From: Occallatibacter sp.
GTDB taxonomy: Bacteria > Acidobacteriota > Terriglobia > Terriglobales > Acidobacteriaceae
Assembly: GCA_031296305.1 (NCBI GenBank)
Contig: JARLFZ010000014.1
Location: 1 to 55,867, forward strand
Length of the DNA: 55,867 nucleotides
Reading direction: 5' to 3'
This document shows, in pieces, positions 39,518 through 49,253 of this stretch. The position numbers were made by a program, and so were the translations under genes. The first letter of the stretch is position 1, and every line of letters begins with the position of its first letter. The notes under the pieces are model-generated. The model searched no databases. It had not been told where the DNA came from and saw only the letters and a list, made by a program, of their open reading frames with translations.

Positions 39518-40538
39518 CAGAGCCACCATGGAACGCAAGGAAGCCACGGTTCCCGTTGAGAAAGACCCCGACATTCTGGCAGCGGCGGCGCGCATGTCCG
39601 GCGAGGATCTTTGTTCGATCGCCGATCTCTCAAGCGCCGAGGTGCGCGCCATTCTCAAGCTGGGTCACGACGTCAAGAACAATCCGCGCGAATATCGCCG
39701 TGCTCTCGATGCGAAACAAATGGTGCTGATGTTTGAGAAGGCCAGCCTGCGCACGCGTCTCGCCTTCGAGACCGGCATCAATACCATGGGCGGCAACGCC
39801 GTCTTCGTCGACCAGACCAGTGCGCCCCTGGGCGAGCGCGAAACCATTGCCGACGTGGCGCGCAACCTGGAGCGCTGGGTGGATGTGATCGTGCTGCGCA
39901 CCTACGCGCACGACACCATTACTGAGATGGCAGTCAACTCGCGCGTCCCGGTGATCAACGCGCTCTCCGACTTCGAGCATCCCTGCCAGGCGCTGGCCGA
40001 CTTCATGACCCTTGAGGAGCACTTCGGCAAAGCCACGGGGCTTAATTTTGCTTACGTCGGCGACGGCAACAACGTGTGCCACTCGTTGATGCTCACCGGC
40101 GCGCAGTTAGGGGCGAACGTCACAGTGGCCACGCCGCGCGGCTACTCGCCCGACATAGAGATTGTGACCAAGGCGCGAGAAATTGCCGCGGTTAATGGAT
40201 GCGAGATACGCCTCCTGCAGGATCCGCAGGCCGCCGTAGAAGGCGCTGACGCTGTATACACCGATGTGTGCGTGAGCATGGGCATGGAGCACGAATCGAC
40301 GAAGCGCGCGCCCATCTTTCGGCCCTTTCAGGTTAACGAGGCGTTGATGAGCAAAGCCGCGGCACGTGCGGTCTTCATGCATTGCCTGCCCGCGCGGCGC
40401 AATGAAGAAGTTACCGACGCGGTGATCGACAGTCCGCAATCCATCGTTTTCGATCAGGCTGAAAACCGCCTGCACGCGCAGAAAGCGCTGCTGCTTCTGC
40501 TGCTGGGCGGGTTGGCGAATGTGGAGAAGTTTCAGTGA
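39510..40538 (+). CDS. argF: Ornithine carbamoyltransferase (substrate-motif variant)
   Basis: ArgF joins carbamoyl phosphate and ornithine into citrulline. The 342-aa protein reads FEKASLRTRLAFETG where classical enzymes have S-T-R-T-R, and MHCLPARRNEEVTDAVID where H-C-L-P-A-H-R-G is usual. DFEHPCQALADFMTLEEHFG, the SMG loop (DVCVSMGMEHEST) and QAENRLHAQKALLLLLL match ornithine enzymes. Enzymes with S-L-R-T-R also occur among acetylornithine and succinylornithine types, but these lack the SMG loop, so ornithine is favoured. ATG 39510 overlaps argD. The C-terminus is followed by a heptamer repeat gap. Confidence 0.9.
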   Translation: MSSRATMERKEATVPVEKDPDILAAAARMSGEDLCSIADLSSAEVRAILKLGHDVKNNPREYRRALDAKQMVLMFEKASLRTRLAFETGINTMGGNAVFVDQTSAPLGERETIADVARNLERWVDVIVLRTYAHDTITEMAVNSRVPVINALSDFEHPCQALADFMTLEEHFGKATGLNFAYVGDGNNVCHSLMLTGAQLGANVTVATPRGYSPDIEIVTKAREIAAVNGCEIRLLQDPQAAVEGADAVYTDVCVSMGMEHESTKRAPIFRPFQVNEALMSKAAARAVFMHCLPARRNEEVTDAVIDSPQSIVFDQAENRLHAQKALLLLLLGGLANVEKFQ

Positions 40539-40541
40539 TAA

Positions 40542-40573
40542 GTGGTTAGTGGTAAGTGATTAGTGGTTAGTGG
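40542..40573 (+). repeat. GTGGTTA-type heptamer tandem repeat between argF and argG
   Basis: GTGGTTA, GTGGTAA, GTGATTA, GTGGTTA, GTGG is a degenerate seven-base tandem repeat that starts three bases after the argF stop. The rest of the 141-bp gap to argG shows a complementary piece (CCACTAACAACAAACGAC) around 40641-40658. The same unit occurs at 21840-21873. Confidence 0.8.
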
Positions 40574-40661
40574 CCAGCGCTCAGGCGATAACTGAATGCG
40601 AGCAAGTTAGGGCACACTGGCAACAAATCTAAGTCCCTATCCACTAACAACAAACGACTAA

Positions 40662-42038
<1,377 letters not shown>

Positions 42039-42049
42039 CAAGCAAAGCA

Positions 42050-43510
42050 ATGTCGAACGAACAACAATCCGGAAAGATGTGGTCGGGGCGCTTCCGCGAG
42101 CCGCTGGACGCGGAGTTCGAGGCGTGGCAGCGGTCGATCGTTTTCGATTGGCGGCTTCTCGACCAGGAGATTGCTGCCAGCAAGGCGCACGCGTCTGCTC
42201 TTTGCGCCGCTGAAATTTTGACCAAAGCGGAAACCGTGGAGCTGCGGAAAGCGCTGGATGGAATCGGTGTGGAATTTGCGTCGGAAGCCGGCAAGGCCAA
42301 GGTGCGCGACCACTCCTCGGCTGAGGACATTCACCACTTCGTCGAGCTCAAGCTGGCGGAGCGGATCGGGCCGCTGGGACTGAAGCTGCACACCGGCCGT
42401 AGCCGCAATGAGCAAATCGCCACCGACCTGCGGCTTTATGTGCGCGCGCAAATCGAGCTTGTGATCGATGGGCTGGCCGCGTGGGCGCTGGCGCTGGTCG
42501 AGCAGGCGCACAAAGCCGGCGACGCCGTGATGCCGAGTTACACGCACATGCAGCGGGCCGAACCTGTGCTCGTTGCGCACTGGCTACTGGCGTACATGGA
42601 AATGGCGTTGCGCGATGCTTCGCGTTTGGCCGATTGCGCCAAACGGCTCAACCTTTGCCCGCTCGGATCGGGCGCGGTTGCTGGTGCGACTCTTCCACTC
42701 GATCGCAACCTCGCTTCGCAGGAGCTGGGCTTCGATGCGCCCACCAGCAATTCCATCGATGCGACTAGCGATCGCGATTTTATTCTCGAATATTTGCAGG
42801 CGCTCACGCTTGTCGGGTTGCATCTTAGCCGCTTTGCCGAAGAGATTACGCTCTTCGCGACTGCGGAGTTCGGATTTGTAATTCTGCCCGAGGCCTTTTC
42901 CACCGGATCGAGCGCGATGCCGCAAAAGAAGAATCCCGATCTGACAGAATTGCTGCGCGCGAAGGTCGGGCGCTTGAACGGTGCGGCGCAAACTGTCACG
43001 CTGCAACTCAAGGGACTGCCTTTGGCCTACAATAAAGATATGCAGGAGACGCAGGAGCCGGCCTTCGCGGCCGACTTCGTTCCCCAGATGCTCAAGCTCG
43101 TGGCGCGATTTACAGCCGCCATCGAATTCCATCGCGAACGCATGAGCGAGGCGGCGCAGTTGGGCTACTTGAATGCCTTGGCTGCGGCCACCTATCTGGT
43201 GCACAAGGGCGTTCCCTTCCGCCTGGCGCACGAGAAGATCGGGAACTCCGTTCGCTATGCTTTGGAAAAGGGTGTCGAATTGGACGAGCTGACGCTCGCG
43301 GAACTGCGCCAATTTGGCGAGGAGTTCGGCGAAGACTTCTACACTGCGATCACCCTCGAGGCCACGCTCGATTGCCACAACGTGATCGGCGGGACCGCGC
43401 GCCAACGCGTACATGCGGCGATCGAAAATGCATCGGAGCGTATCGCCACGGTTTTGAAATCCAATGGTTCGAAATCCAGTGTTGGGGAGATTGCCCATGC
43501 TGGTGCGTAA
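42050..43510 (+). CDS. argH: Argininosuccinate lyase
   Basis: ArgH splits argininosuccinate into arginine and fumarate. The 486-aa protein of the fumarase/aspartase superfamily shows KMWSGRFREPLDAEFEAWQR, the lyase motifs SAEDIHHFVELKLAERIG, KLHTGRSRNEQIATDLRLYV, MPSYTHMQRAEPVLVAHWLL and the signature GSSAMPQKKNPDLTELLRAK with the catalytic serine. It overlaps the following acetyltransferase gene by 14 bp. In some bacteria argH is fused to an N-acetylglutamate synthase; here the two are separate but overlap. Confidence 0.96.
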   Translation: MSNEQQSGKMWSGRFREPLDAEFEAWQRSIVFDWRLLDQEIAASKAHASALCAAEILTKAETVELRKALDGIGVEFASEAGKAKVRDHSSAEDIHHFVELKLAERIGPLGLKLHTGRSRNEQIATDLRLYVRAQIELVIDGLAAWALALVEQAHKAGDAVMPSYTHMQRAEPVLVAHWLLAYMEMALRDASRLADCAKRLNLCPLGSGAVAGATLPLDRNLASQELGFDAPTSNSIDATSDRDFILEYLQALTLVGLHLSRFAEEITLFATAEFGFVILPEAFSTGSSAMPQKKNPDLTELLRAKVGRLNGAAQTVTLQLKGLPLAYNKDMQETQEPAFAADFVPQMLKLVARFTAAIEFHRERMSEAAQLGYLNALAAATYLVHKGVPFRLAHEKIGNSVRYALEKGVELDELTLAELRQFGEEFGEDFYTAITLEATLDCHNVIGGTARQRVHAAIENASERIATVLKSNGSKSSVGEIAHAGA

Positions 43511-44018
43511 GGCGCTGCTGCACGACGCCTCCAATATCTACGATCTTGTGAACTCGCTCTCAGGCGACGGTACGCTGCTCAAGCGTCCATTCGCGGAGAT
43601 CTGCGAAAACATTCGCGACTTCACCGTCGCCGAATCCGATGGCAACGTGTTCCTGGGCTGCGGCGCGCTGCACCTTTACGGCCCGCATCTTTGCGAGGTG
43701 CGCTCCATCGTGGTCACACCCGGAGCCAAAAGCAAAGGCGCGGGTGGAGCAATTTTGAAGGCGCTTATCGAAGAAGCCGAGATGCACGGCATCCAGTCCG
43801 TGTGCCTCTTCACGCGCATTCCCGATTTCTTTTTCAAGTACGGCTTCCGCACCGTGGAAGACAAAGCGGAGCTGCCCGATAAGATCTTCAAGGATTGCCA
43901 GAACTGCCCGCGGCTGCACCGCTGCGACGAAGTCGCCATGGTGCGCGGTCGCATTCCGCGGATGTCGATCCTCGGGCCGAAGGAAGAAGCGCAGGAACTG
44001 GTGCGGATCTCCGGATGA
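43497..44018 (+). CDS. argA: GNAT N-acetyltransferase, probable short-type N-acetylglutamate synthase
   Basis: A 173-aa acetyltransferase with the GNAT fold: VRKALLHDASNIYDLVNSLS at the start, CEVRSIVVTPGAKSKGAGGA (acetyl-CoA loop Q/R-x-x-G-x-G/A degenerate as SKGAGG) and CLFTRIPDFFFKYGFRTVED at the C-terminal half. That C-terminal F-F-x-K-x-G-F pattern and a CQNCPRLHRCDE cysteine-rich piece occur in short N-acetylglutamate synthases fused to ArgH in other bacteria. It starts inside argH (14-bp overlap) and closes the arginine operon, so it probably performs the first step, acetylation of glutamate. A different acetylation target cannot be excluded. Confidence 0.75.
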   Translation: MLVRKALLHDASNIYDLVNSLSGDGTLLKRPFAEICENIRDFTVAESDGNVFLGCGALHLYGPHLCEVRSIVVTPGAKSKGAGGAILKALIEEAEMHGIQSVCLFTRIPDFFFKYGFRTVEDKAELPDKIFKDCQNCPRLHRCDEVAMVRGRIPRMSILGPKEEAQELVRISG

Positions 44019-44021
44019 ATT

Positions 44022-44142
44022 GTAGCGCCGGTCTCCAGACCGGCTGTACTGGCGGGGTCCGCGCCGCCAGAGGTGTAGCCGCTTGCCGTTCTTGTGCGGG
44101 CTTGGAGGCCCGCACGACAGCCGGTCTGGAGACCGGCGCTAC
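44022..44142. repeat. GTAGCGCCGGTCTCCAGACCGGC inverted element between argA-like gene and hypF
   Basis: The ends GTAGCGCCGGTCTCCAGACC (44022 on) and GGTCTGGAGACCGGCGCTAC (ending 44142) are inverted copies over 26 bp. Between them is the hairpin GTGCGGGCTTGGAGGCCCGCAC. The right end supplies the stop codon of hypF (TAG at 44141-44139). Partial copies lie at 52146-52194 and 53649-53773. Confidence 0.85.
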
Positions 44143-46649
44143 TGCCCCACCTTCGTGAGCATCGCCGCTGCGACCACCGCCTGACCGTAGCTCAATCCGC
44201 CATCGCCGGGACTAACGATGCGGTGCTGAAAAACCTGAAAGCCCTCTTCTTCAAGCCCTGTGCGCAGCAACCGCGCGAGACGCCGATTGTGCAGGCAGCC
44301 GCCGGAGAGAGCCACTTTTTCGATTCCCGTATTCTCGCGGGCCAGCTTCGCAGCGCCGATGAACGCCGTCGTAACGCCGGCATGAAAACGCGACGCGATG
44401 CGCGCGTTGCTCACGCCCGCGCGCAGATCTTCGAGGAGTTCCTTCCACAAAGGCTTGGCGGACATTCTCGCGGGTTTTCGCGCACTCCAGTCTCCACGGA
44501 GCAACTCAAGCGCGTAATCGGAGCTGAGTTCATCGCGTTCGTCGACGCAAACTCCTTCGAGTTCGATCGCCGCTTGGGCCTCGTAGTCGACCACGCCTCG
44601 GCCCAGGACCACAGCGGCGACCGCATCGAAGAGCCGCCCGCAACTCGAAGTGAGCGGCGAGTTCAATTTGCCCTCGATCATGCGTTTGAGTATGCGTGCC
44701 TCTCGCGGCTTCACGCCGAGGAGCTTCAACATCTCCGGCGATTCGACATCGAAACCGGCGTGATGCAAGCCGCCAAGCGCCATGCGCCACGGCTCGCGAA
44801 TTGCCGCCTCGCCGCCGGGCATGGGAACGTAATCGAGATGTGCGAAGCGTTCGAAATGGCCTGGATTGGAGCCATCAAACTGAACGATCAGCACTTCCCC
44901 GCCCCAGATGCGGCCGTCGGTACCGTAGCCGGTGCCGTCAAGGCTTAAGCCGATCACCGGACCTTCGATGCCGTGCTCCGCCATGCAGGCCGCGATGTGC
45001 GCGTGGTGATGTTGCACGGCGATAAGCGGCAGATTTCGCTCGGCGGCCCACTCTTTGGCCCACGATGTGGACAGATAGCCGGGATGCAGATCGTGCACCA
45101 CTGCTTCCGGCTCGATCTCGAAGGTCTGCATTAAGTGAGCCAGCGCTTCGCGGAAAAAATCGAGGCCGGTGAGATTTTCGAGATCGCCGAGGTGCTGGCT
45201 CTGGTAGGCAAAGCGGCCGCGCGCGAGGGCGAAGGCGTTTTTCAGATGCCCACCGACGGCCAGGAGCGGTGGCGAGTCAAAAGGCAACGGCACGGCGAGG
45301 GGCACAAATCCGCGGGCGCGGCGGATGACCTGCGGTCGGCAGTCCACTAACGACATCACCGAATCATCACAACGCTGCAGGATTTCGCGGTCGTGCATCA
45401 GGAAGGCGTCCGCGATGTTTTTAAGCCTTTGGATGGCCTCCTCGTTGTCGATAGAGATCGGCTCTTCGCTGAGGTTGGCACTGGTCATTACGAGCGCACG
45501 GACCCGCTGATCGGTGAAAAGTAAATGCTGCAAAGGCGCGTAAGGCAGGAAAACTCCCAGCCACGGAATTCCCGGCGCCACCGACGGTGCGATGCCGCAG
45601 CCGGTTCGTTTGCGCGCAAGAACAATGGGGCGCGCAACGGTGAGGAGGAGTTCTTCTTCCTGGGGAGTGAGCACCGAGATTTCGCGCGCCGCTTCGAGAT
45701 CGCGCACCATCACAGCTAGCGGCTTGCCGTAGCGGTGCTTGCGTTCGCGCAGGCGCATGACTGCGAACTCATTAGTCGCGTCAACTGCGAGATGGAATCC
45801 GCCGATGCCCTTGATCGCCATGATTTGGCCCGATATCAAGCTGTCGATCGCTTCTTCGATCGGAGAACGTGCCGCAGGGGCTAAAGCCCCTCTTTTTTGT
45901 GATGTGCTTTCGGCACGACTAAAGTCGTGCCCTTTCAAAACATCATCGCTTTCGGCACGACTAAAGTCGTGCCCTGACACTTCCTGCTCGGCCTCGAAAG
46001 GTTTCTCCAGCGCGGACGACGTTTCTGCTGGCCTAACCAGCCAGACGCGCGGTCCGCACACCGGGCAGGCGTTGGGCTGCGCATGGAAACGGCGATTGGT
46101 GGGATCGTCGTACTCTGCCTGGCAGGCTGGGCACATGGTGAAGCGCGCCATTGAGGTCTGCGGACGATCGTAGGGAATGCGGCGCGTGATGGTGTAGCGC
46201 GGGCCGCAGTTGGTGCAATTCAAAAATGGATAGCGATAGCGCCTGTCGTTGGGATCGAGCAATTCGCGCAGGCAGTCTGCACAGGTAGCCGCGTCGGCGG
46301 GAATGCCAGTACTGACATGGCCGCTGGCTTCGCTGGCGATAATGCGGAAACCGGTTGCGCCCGTAGTTGGCGTTTCGCGCACCGTAACCGAGTCGATGCG
46401 AGAAAGAGGCGGAGCCTCGGCTTCGAGGCGACGCCGGAATGCTTCCACCCGGTCCGACGGTCCCTCAATTTCGATTGTCACACCGCCGGTATCGTTGCCG
46501 ATCGATCCTGCAAGTTTCTCCTCCATTGCCAACCGAAAGACAAAGGGGCGGAAGCCCACGCCCTGCACCACGCCGCACACCACAAGCACTTCGCGCCGAG
46601 GCTCCGCTTCGCGCCGAATTGGTTTTCGATGAGATTCGTGCATGGGCAT
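44139..46649 (-). CDS. hypF: Carbamoyltransferase HypF, with in-frame repeat insertion
   Basis: HypF makes the carbamoyl group that is turned into the cyanide ligands of [NiFe] hydrogenases. The 836-aa protein has an N-terminal acylphosphatase domain (VCGVVQGVGFRPFVFRLAME), zinc fingers (CADCLRELL, LNCTNCGPRY, CPACQAEYDD, ACPVCGPRVW), a YrdC-like domain (IKGIGGFHLAVDATNEFAVM) and a Kae1-like C-terminus (HHHAHIAACMAEHGI, GLSLDGTGYGTDG). Between the zinc fingers and YrdC (about residues 221-257) the sequence reads GHDFSRAES twice and QKRGALAPAA: this is the translated dispersed palindromic repeat. The start is one of ATG 46649 or 46643. Stop is inside a repeat end. It serves the hox hydrogenase encoded 2 kb away on the other strand. 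Confidence 0.94.
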   Translation of the reverse strand: MPMHESHRKPIRREAEPRREVLVVCGVVQGVGFRPFVFRLAMEEKLAGSIGNDTGGVTIEIEGPSDRVEAFRRRLEAEAPPLSRIDSVTVRETPTTGATGFRIIASEASGHVSTGIPADAATCADCLRELLDPNDRRYRYPFLNCTNCGPRYTITRRIPYDRPQTSMARFTMCPACQAEYDDPTNRRFHAQPNACPVCGPRVWLVRPAETSSALEKPFEAEQEVSGHDFSRAESDDVLKGHDFSRAESTSQKRGALAPAARSPIEEAIDSLISGQIMAIKGIGGFHLAVDATNEFAVMRLRERKHRYGKPLAVMVRDLEAAREISVLTPQEEELLLTVARPIVLARKRTGCGIAPSVAPGIPWLGVFLPYAPLQHLLFTDQRVRALVMTSANLSEEPISIDNEEAIQRLKNIADAFLMHDREILQRCDDSVMSLVDCRPQVIRRARGFVPLAVPLPFDSPPLLAVGGHLKNAFALARGRFAYQSQHLGDLENLTGLDFFREALAHLMQTFEIEPEAVVHDLHPGYLSTSWAKEWAAERNLPLIAVQHHHAHIAACMAEHGIEGPVIGLSLDGTGYGTDGRIWGGEVLIVQFDGSNPGHFERFAHLDYVPMPGGEAAIREPWRMALGGLHHAGFDVESPEMLKLLGVKPREARILKRMIEGKLNSPLTSSCGRLFDAVAAVVLGRGVVDYEAQAAIELEGVCVDERDELSSDYALELLRGDWSARKPARMSAKPLWKELLEDLRAGVSNARIASRFHAGVTTAFIGAAKLARENTGIEKVALSGGCLHNRRLARLLRTGLEEEGFQVFQHRIVSPGDGGLSYGQAVVAAAMLTKVGQ
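45877..45973. repeat. Palindromic repeat cluster inside hypF
   Basis: GGGGCTAAAGCCCC (45877-45890), CGGCACGACTAAAGTCGTGCC (45911-45931) and a second copy of the latter (45953-45973) lie inside the hypF reading frame. The hairpin arms with their AAA/TAAA loops are identical in type to the intergenic repeats at 12827 and 18650. They keep the frame open, which yields the GHDFSRAES peptide twice. Confidence 0.9.
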
Positions 46650-46894
46650 CCGCCTGGACAATCTCCGTCAGCATAAACCGTTCGTGCATCGATTACCTAC
46701 TCCATCCAGAGAGGTTGGCCGCAGCGGGCAACCAATTGCAGCGGTGCCCGCTTCCAATCACAAGCGGAAGGCGAGGCGCGGCGACCGCCCTTGCCTGCAT
46801 CGTGATTTGAGCATCGCGAACTCGATGTGGTTGCTGAGTCGGTGCGGGTCGATGGCGGAAGAGATTACCAAACAAAAATGAGGAGATGGAGACC

Positions 46895-47587
46895 ATGAAG
46901 AAGGTTTTTGTTCTGATCGCGATGTTGAGCCTCGGCGCCATGAGCTGGGCCGAGGAGTCTCGAGACGCTGCACTGGAGCGGCTGCATCATGCCGCGTTAG
47001 TTCTGCACGAGGTGATGGCCACGCCCGATAAGGGCATTCCCCAAGAGGTGATCGAGCACGCCAAGTGCATCGCGGTGATTCCGCACCTCATCAAGGGCGG
47101 ATTCATCATCGGCGCCGAAGGCGGGCGCGGCGTGGCGACGTGCCGCACCGATCATGGCTGGAGCGCGCCGGCGTTCTTCGATGTGGAAGGCGGAAATTGG
47201 GGATTGCAAATTGGAGCCGAGGGTATTGACGTGGTGATGGTGGTGCAGAACGACCACGGCATGCAACGGCTGCTGGGAGACAAGTTTGAGCTCGGCGCAG
47301 ACGCATCGGTTGCCGCGGGTCCGGTGGGACGCCACGCATCTGCCGACACCGACTGGAAGATGAACGCCGAGATCCTGACCTACTCGCGGGCAAAAGGTCT
47401 CTTTGCCGGGCTCACGCTGAACGGAGCGGCCGTACATCAGGATCATGATGCAATGCGCGCGTTTTATGGACACGATGTGGGCTTCCGCGAAGCGCTGTAT
47501 GGTCATATACCGCCTCCGCCAGATTCGATGGGCTTCCTCGATGCCGTGCGCGCGGCTCGGGAACAGGCCAAAGCGGCCGGTGAGTAA
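46895..47587 (+). CDS. Exported SYLF/YSC84-domain lipid-binding protein
   Basis: The 230-aa protein has a signal peptide (KKVFVLIAMLSLGAMSWAEE) and a SYLF domain: GIPQEVIEHAKCIAVIPHLI, KGGFIIGAEGGRGVATCRTD, WSAPAFFDVEGGNWGLQIGA and the later AEILTYSRAKGLFAGLTLNG with GAAVHQD. In eukaryotes this domain binds phosphoinositides; bacterial members are periplasmic and of unclear role. ATG 46895 was chosen because GGAG stands nine bases before it, while the in-frame ATG 46886 is too close to that site. It is divergent from hypF, with a 236-bp gap between them in which nothing else was recognised. Confidence 0.88.
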   Translation: MKKVFVLIAMLSLGAMSWAEESRDAALERLHHAALVLHEVMATPDKGIPQEVIEHAKCIAVIPHLIKGGFIIGAEGGRGVATCRTDHGWSAPAFFDVEGGNWGLQIGAEGIDVVMVVQNDHGMQRLLGDKFELGADASVAAGPVGRHASADTDWKMNAEILTYSRAKGLFAGLTLNGAAVHQDHDAMRAFYGHDVGFREALYGHIPPPPDSMGFLDAVRAAREQAKAAGE

Positions 47588-47638
47588 CGCTCTTTATTCG
47601 GCAGCGCCTCCGGTGCGGCGCGTGAGAGAATCCAGAGC

Positions 47639-48391
47639 ATGACGATCCGCGTGTGCCGAGCGGTGGTCTTCATGACGTTGATCATTGCGGGGTGGCTGCA
47701 GCGGGGCATCGCGCCGTGCCAGCAACCTCCCGCGGTGAATGCGCCAACGCAGCAGCCGGATCAGACCGCAATCATCCGCCGGATCGACGGGGCGGTGGCG
47801 GCCCGCGTAGGCGATGTTCTGGGATTCACCGACGTCGAGCACTTTTCCGTTTACCGCAGCGGCGATGAAACGCACCCCGTTGCAGAGATGACGGTGCGCG
47901 ACACCTATAAGAAAGGCGTCGGCAAGGCTTTCACGGTGCTTTCCCAGAGCGGATCGGGCTTGATTCTGCACTTCGGGTTGAAACCGCTGATCAATAACGA
48001 TGTGACGATCAACCTGCCGGGCAACGTGGAAAAATCCTGGTTCACCTCGGTGAATTACGACATGAAGTTGAAGCCCGGCGGCATTCAGCGGCTCAACGGT
48101 CGCGACTGTTACGTTTTTGCCATTACGCCCAGGGCACAGGCTCCCAACCTGATTATCGGAACCCTGTGGGCGGACGCGAAGGACGGCTCTCTTGTTCAGA
48201 TTGAAGGTGCCGCTTCCAAGAGCCCCTCTGCCTTTGCGGGCACCACGCGCGTGATGCGCCAGTACTCCAACCTCAGTGGGTTCGCCATGGCCATGCATGC
48301 TCGCGCGGAATCGACCAGCATGCTCTTTGGGCAGACCGTGATCATGATCGATTACAGCAACTATCAGCTGCAACTTAGAGGGAGCAAATGA
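47639..48391 (+). CDS. Exported LolA-like outer-membrane lipoprotein-sorting-type protein
   Basis: A 250-aa protein with a signal peptide (VFMTLIIAGWLQRGIAPC) and an unclosed barrel pattern: MTVRDTYKKGVGKAFTVLSQ, SGSGLILHFGLKPLIN, NVEKSWFTSVNYDMKLKPGG, RDCYVFAITPRAQAPNLIIG and TLWADAKDGSLVQIEGAASK. The design resembles the LolA/LppX family of lipid- or lipoprotein-binding periplasmic proteins. It lies 50 bp after the SYLF gene in the same direction and may share its transcript. No specific ligand can be named. Confidence 0.75.
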   Translation: MTIRVCRAVVFMTLIIAGWLQRGIAPCQQPPAVNAPTQQPDQTAIIRRIDGAVAARVGDVLGFTDVEHFSVYRSGDETHPVAEMTVRDTYKKGVGKAFTVLSQSGSGLILHFGLKPLINNDVTINLPGNVEKSWFTSVNYDMKLKPGGIQRLNGRDCYVFAITPRAQAPNLIIGTLWADAKDGSLVQIEGAASKSPSAFAGTTRVMRQYSNLSGFAMAMHARAESTSMLFGQTVIMIDYSNYQLQLRGSK

Positions 48392-48755
48392 GAAAGCCGG
48401 CGGCTCGTGGCCTGTTGCCGGTAGCTGCTCACTCCGAACCAAGGACATGGCGATCCCCTCGCGTTCCAGGTCCGGAGCCGTCCAAGTGACGCCGCGCACG
48501 CGGTTTAGGGCGCTTTTGGTGGATTTTGTGCGCCGCGACACGGCTTCTTTGGGTCCCCAAGTGCCGGCCTGGTCCTCCGCATTTGGGAACAACCGAAATC
48601 CAAGTCAACAAATGGGATAGCCCCAGCATGGTGACTGCTGTCACCGATTGCGTAACCCCCTGGATCGTAGAACAATGGTAGGCGCTATGCGGATCGCCTT
48701 CAACGCCGGTTCGCATAGGTTGCAGCTGCGAAACTGCAGAGGCCAGGGAGGGAAC
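48392..48755. other. 364-bp upstream region of the hox operon
   Basis: It contains the Crp/Fnr-type dyad and a -10-like box at 48631-48673 and a strong AGGGAGGG ribosome-binding site just before GTG 48756. The first 230 bp show no recognisable gene. Confidence 0.7.
48631..48673 (+). promoter_or_regulatory. Crp/Fnr-type dyad with -10 box upstream of hoxE
   Basis: GTGACTGCTGTCAC (48631-48644) is a GTGA-N6-TCAC dyad, extended to a perfect GGTGAC-TGCT-GTCACC. TAGAAC (48668-48673) can act as -10 box. The centres are 33 bp apart, so the dyad sits near -41.5 relative to a start at about 48680, 76 bp before the GTG of hoxE. Oxygen- or redox-dependent control of hydrogenase genes by Fnr-like proteins is usual. 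Confidence 0.6.
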
Positions 48756-49253
48756 GTGCCAGTCATCACGCCGCCGCCGCTACCGAGCGAAGACAAACGA
48801 TGGAAGATCGTGAACGGCACAATGCGCAAGAACGGCTTTGCCCGTCATGCGCTCATTGAGACGCTGCACACGGTGCAGTCATCATTCGGATTTCTGGACG
48901 ACGATGCCATCCGCTTCGTCGCGCTTTCATTGCGCGTGCCGCTGAGCCAGGCGTATGGCGTGGCCACGTTTTATCACTACTTCACGCTCAAGCCCCCGGG
49001 CAAGCACACCGTAACGGTCTGCGCCGGCACGGCATGCTACATCAAGGGCGCCGACAAGCTGATTGCCACGGCCGAAAAGCGGCTGGGCATCACGCCGGGC
49101 CAGACCACGCCGGACGGGCAGATCAGCCTGATGACCGCGCGCTGCGTGGGCGCATGCAGCCGCGCGCCAGTGGTTCTCTGCGACGGCGAAGTCGCCGGCG
49201 AGATCACAGGTGAACAAATGCTCGAGCAACTGGAAAGGTGGGCTGTGGAATGA
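48756..49253 (+). CDS. hoxE: NAD-reducing hydrogenase diaphorase subunit HoxE
   Basis: HoxE is a NuoE-like [2Fe-2S] subunit of the diaphorase part of bidirectional hydrogenases. The 165-aa protein has TLHTVQSSFGFLDDDAIRFV, SQAYGVATFYHYFTLKPPGK, then the cluster cysteines CAGTACYIKGADKL and ARCVGACSRAPVVL. GTG 48756 was chosen because GGGAGGG lies just upstream; the frame stays open to 48648 but that part crosses the promoter region. It overlaps hoxF by four bases (ATGA). Confidence 0.92.
   Translation: MPVITPPPLPSEDKRWKIVNGTMRKNGFARHALIETLHTVQSSFGFLDDDAIRFVALSLRVPLSQAYGVATFYHYFTLKPPGKHTVTVCAGTACYIKGADKLIATAEKRLGITPGQTTPDGQISLMTARCVGACSRAPVVLCDGEVAGEITGEQMLEQLERWAVE

Noticed and set aside
46895..48391. 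SYLF and LolA-like genes as hydrogenase accessory genes
   Set aside because: Both are exported lipid- or lipoprotein-type proteins, whereas the hydrogenase is cytoplasmic; the position alone is not enough.
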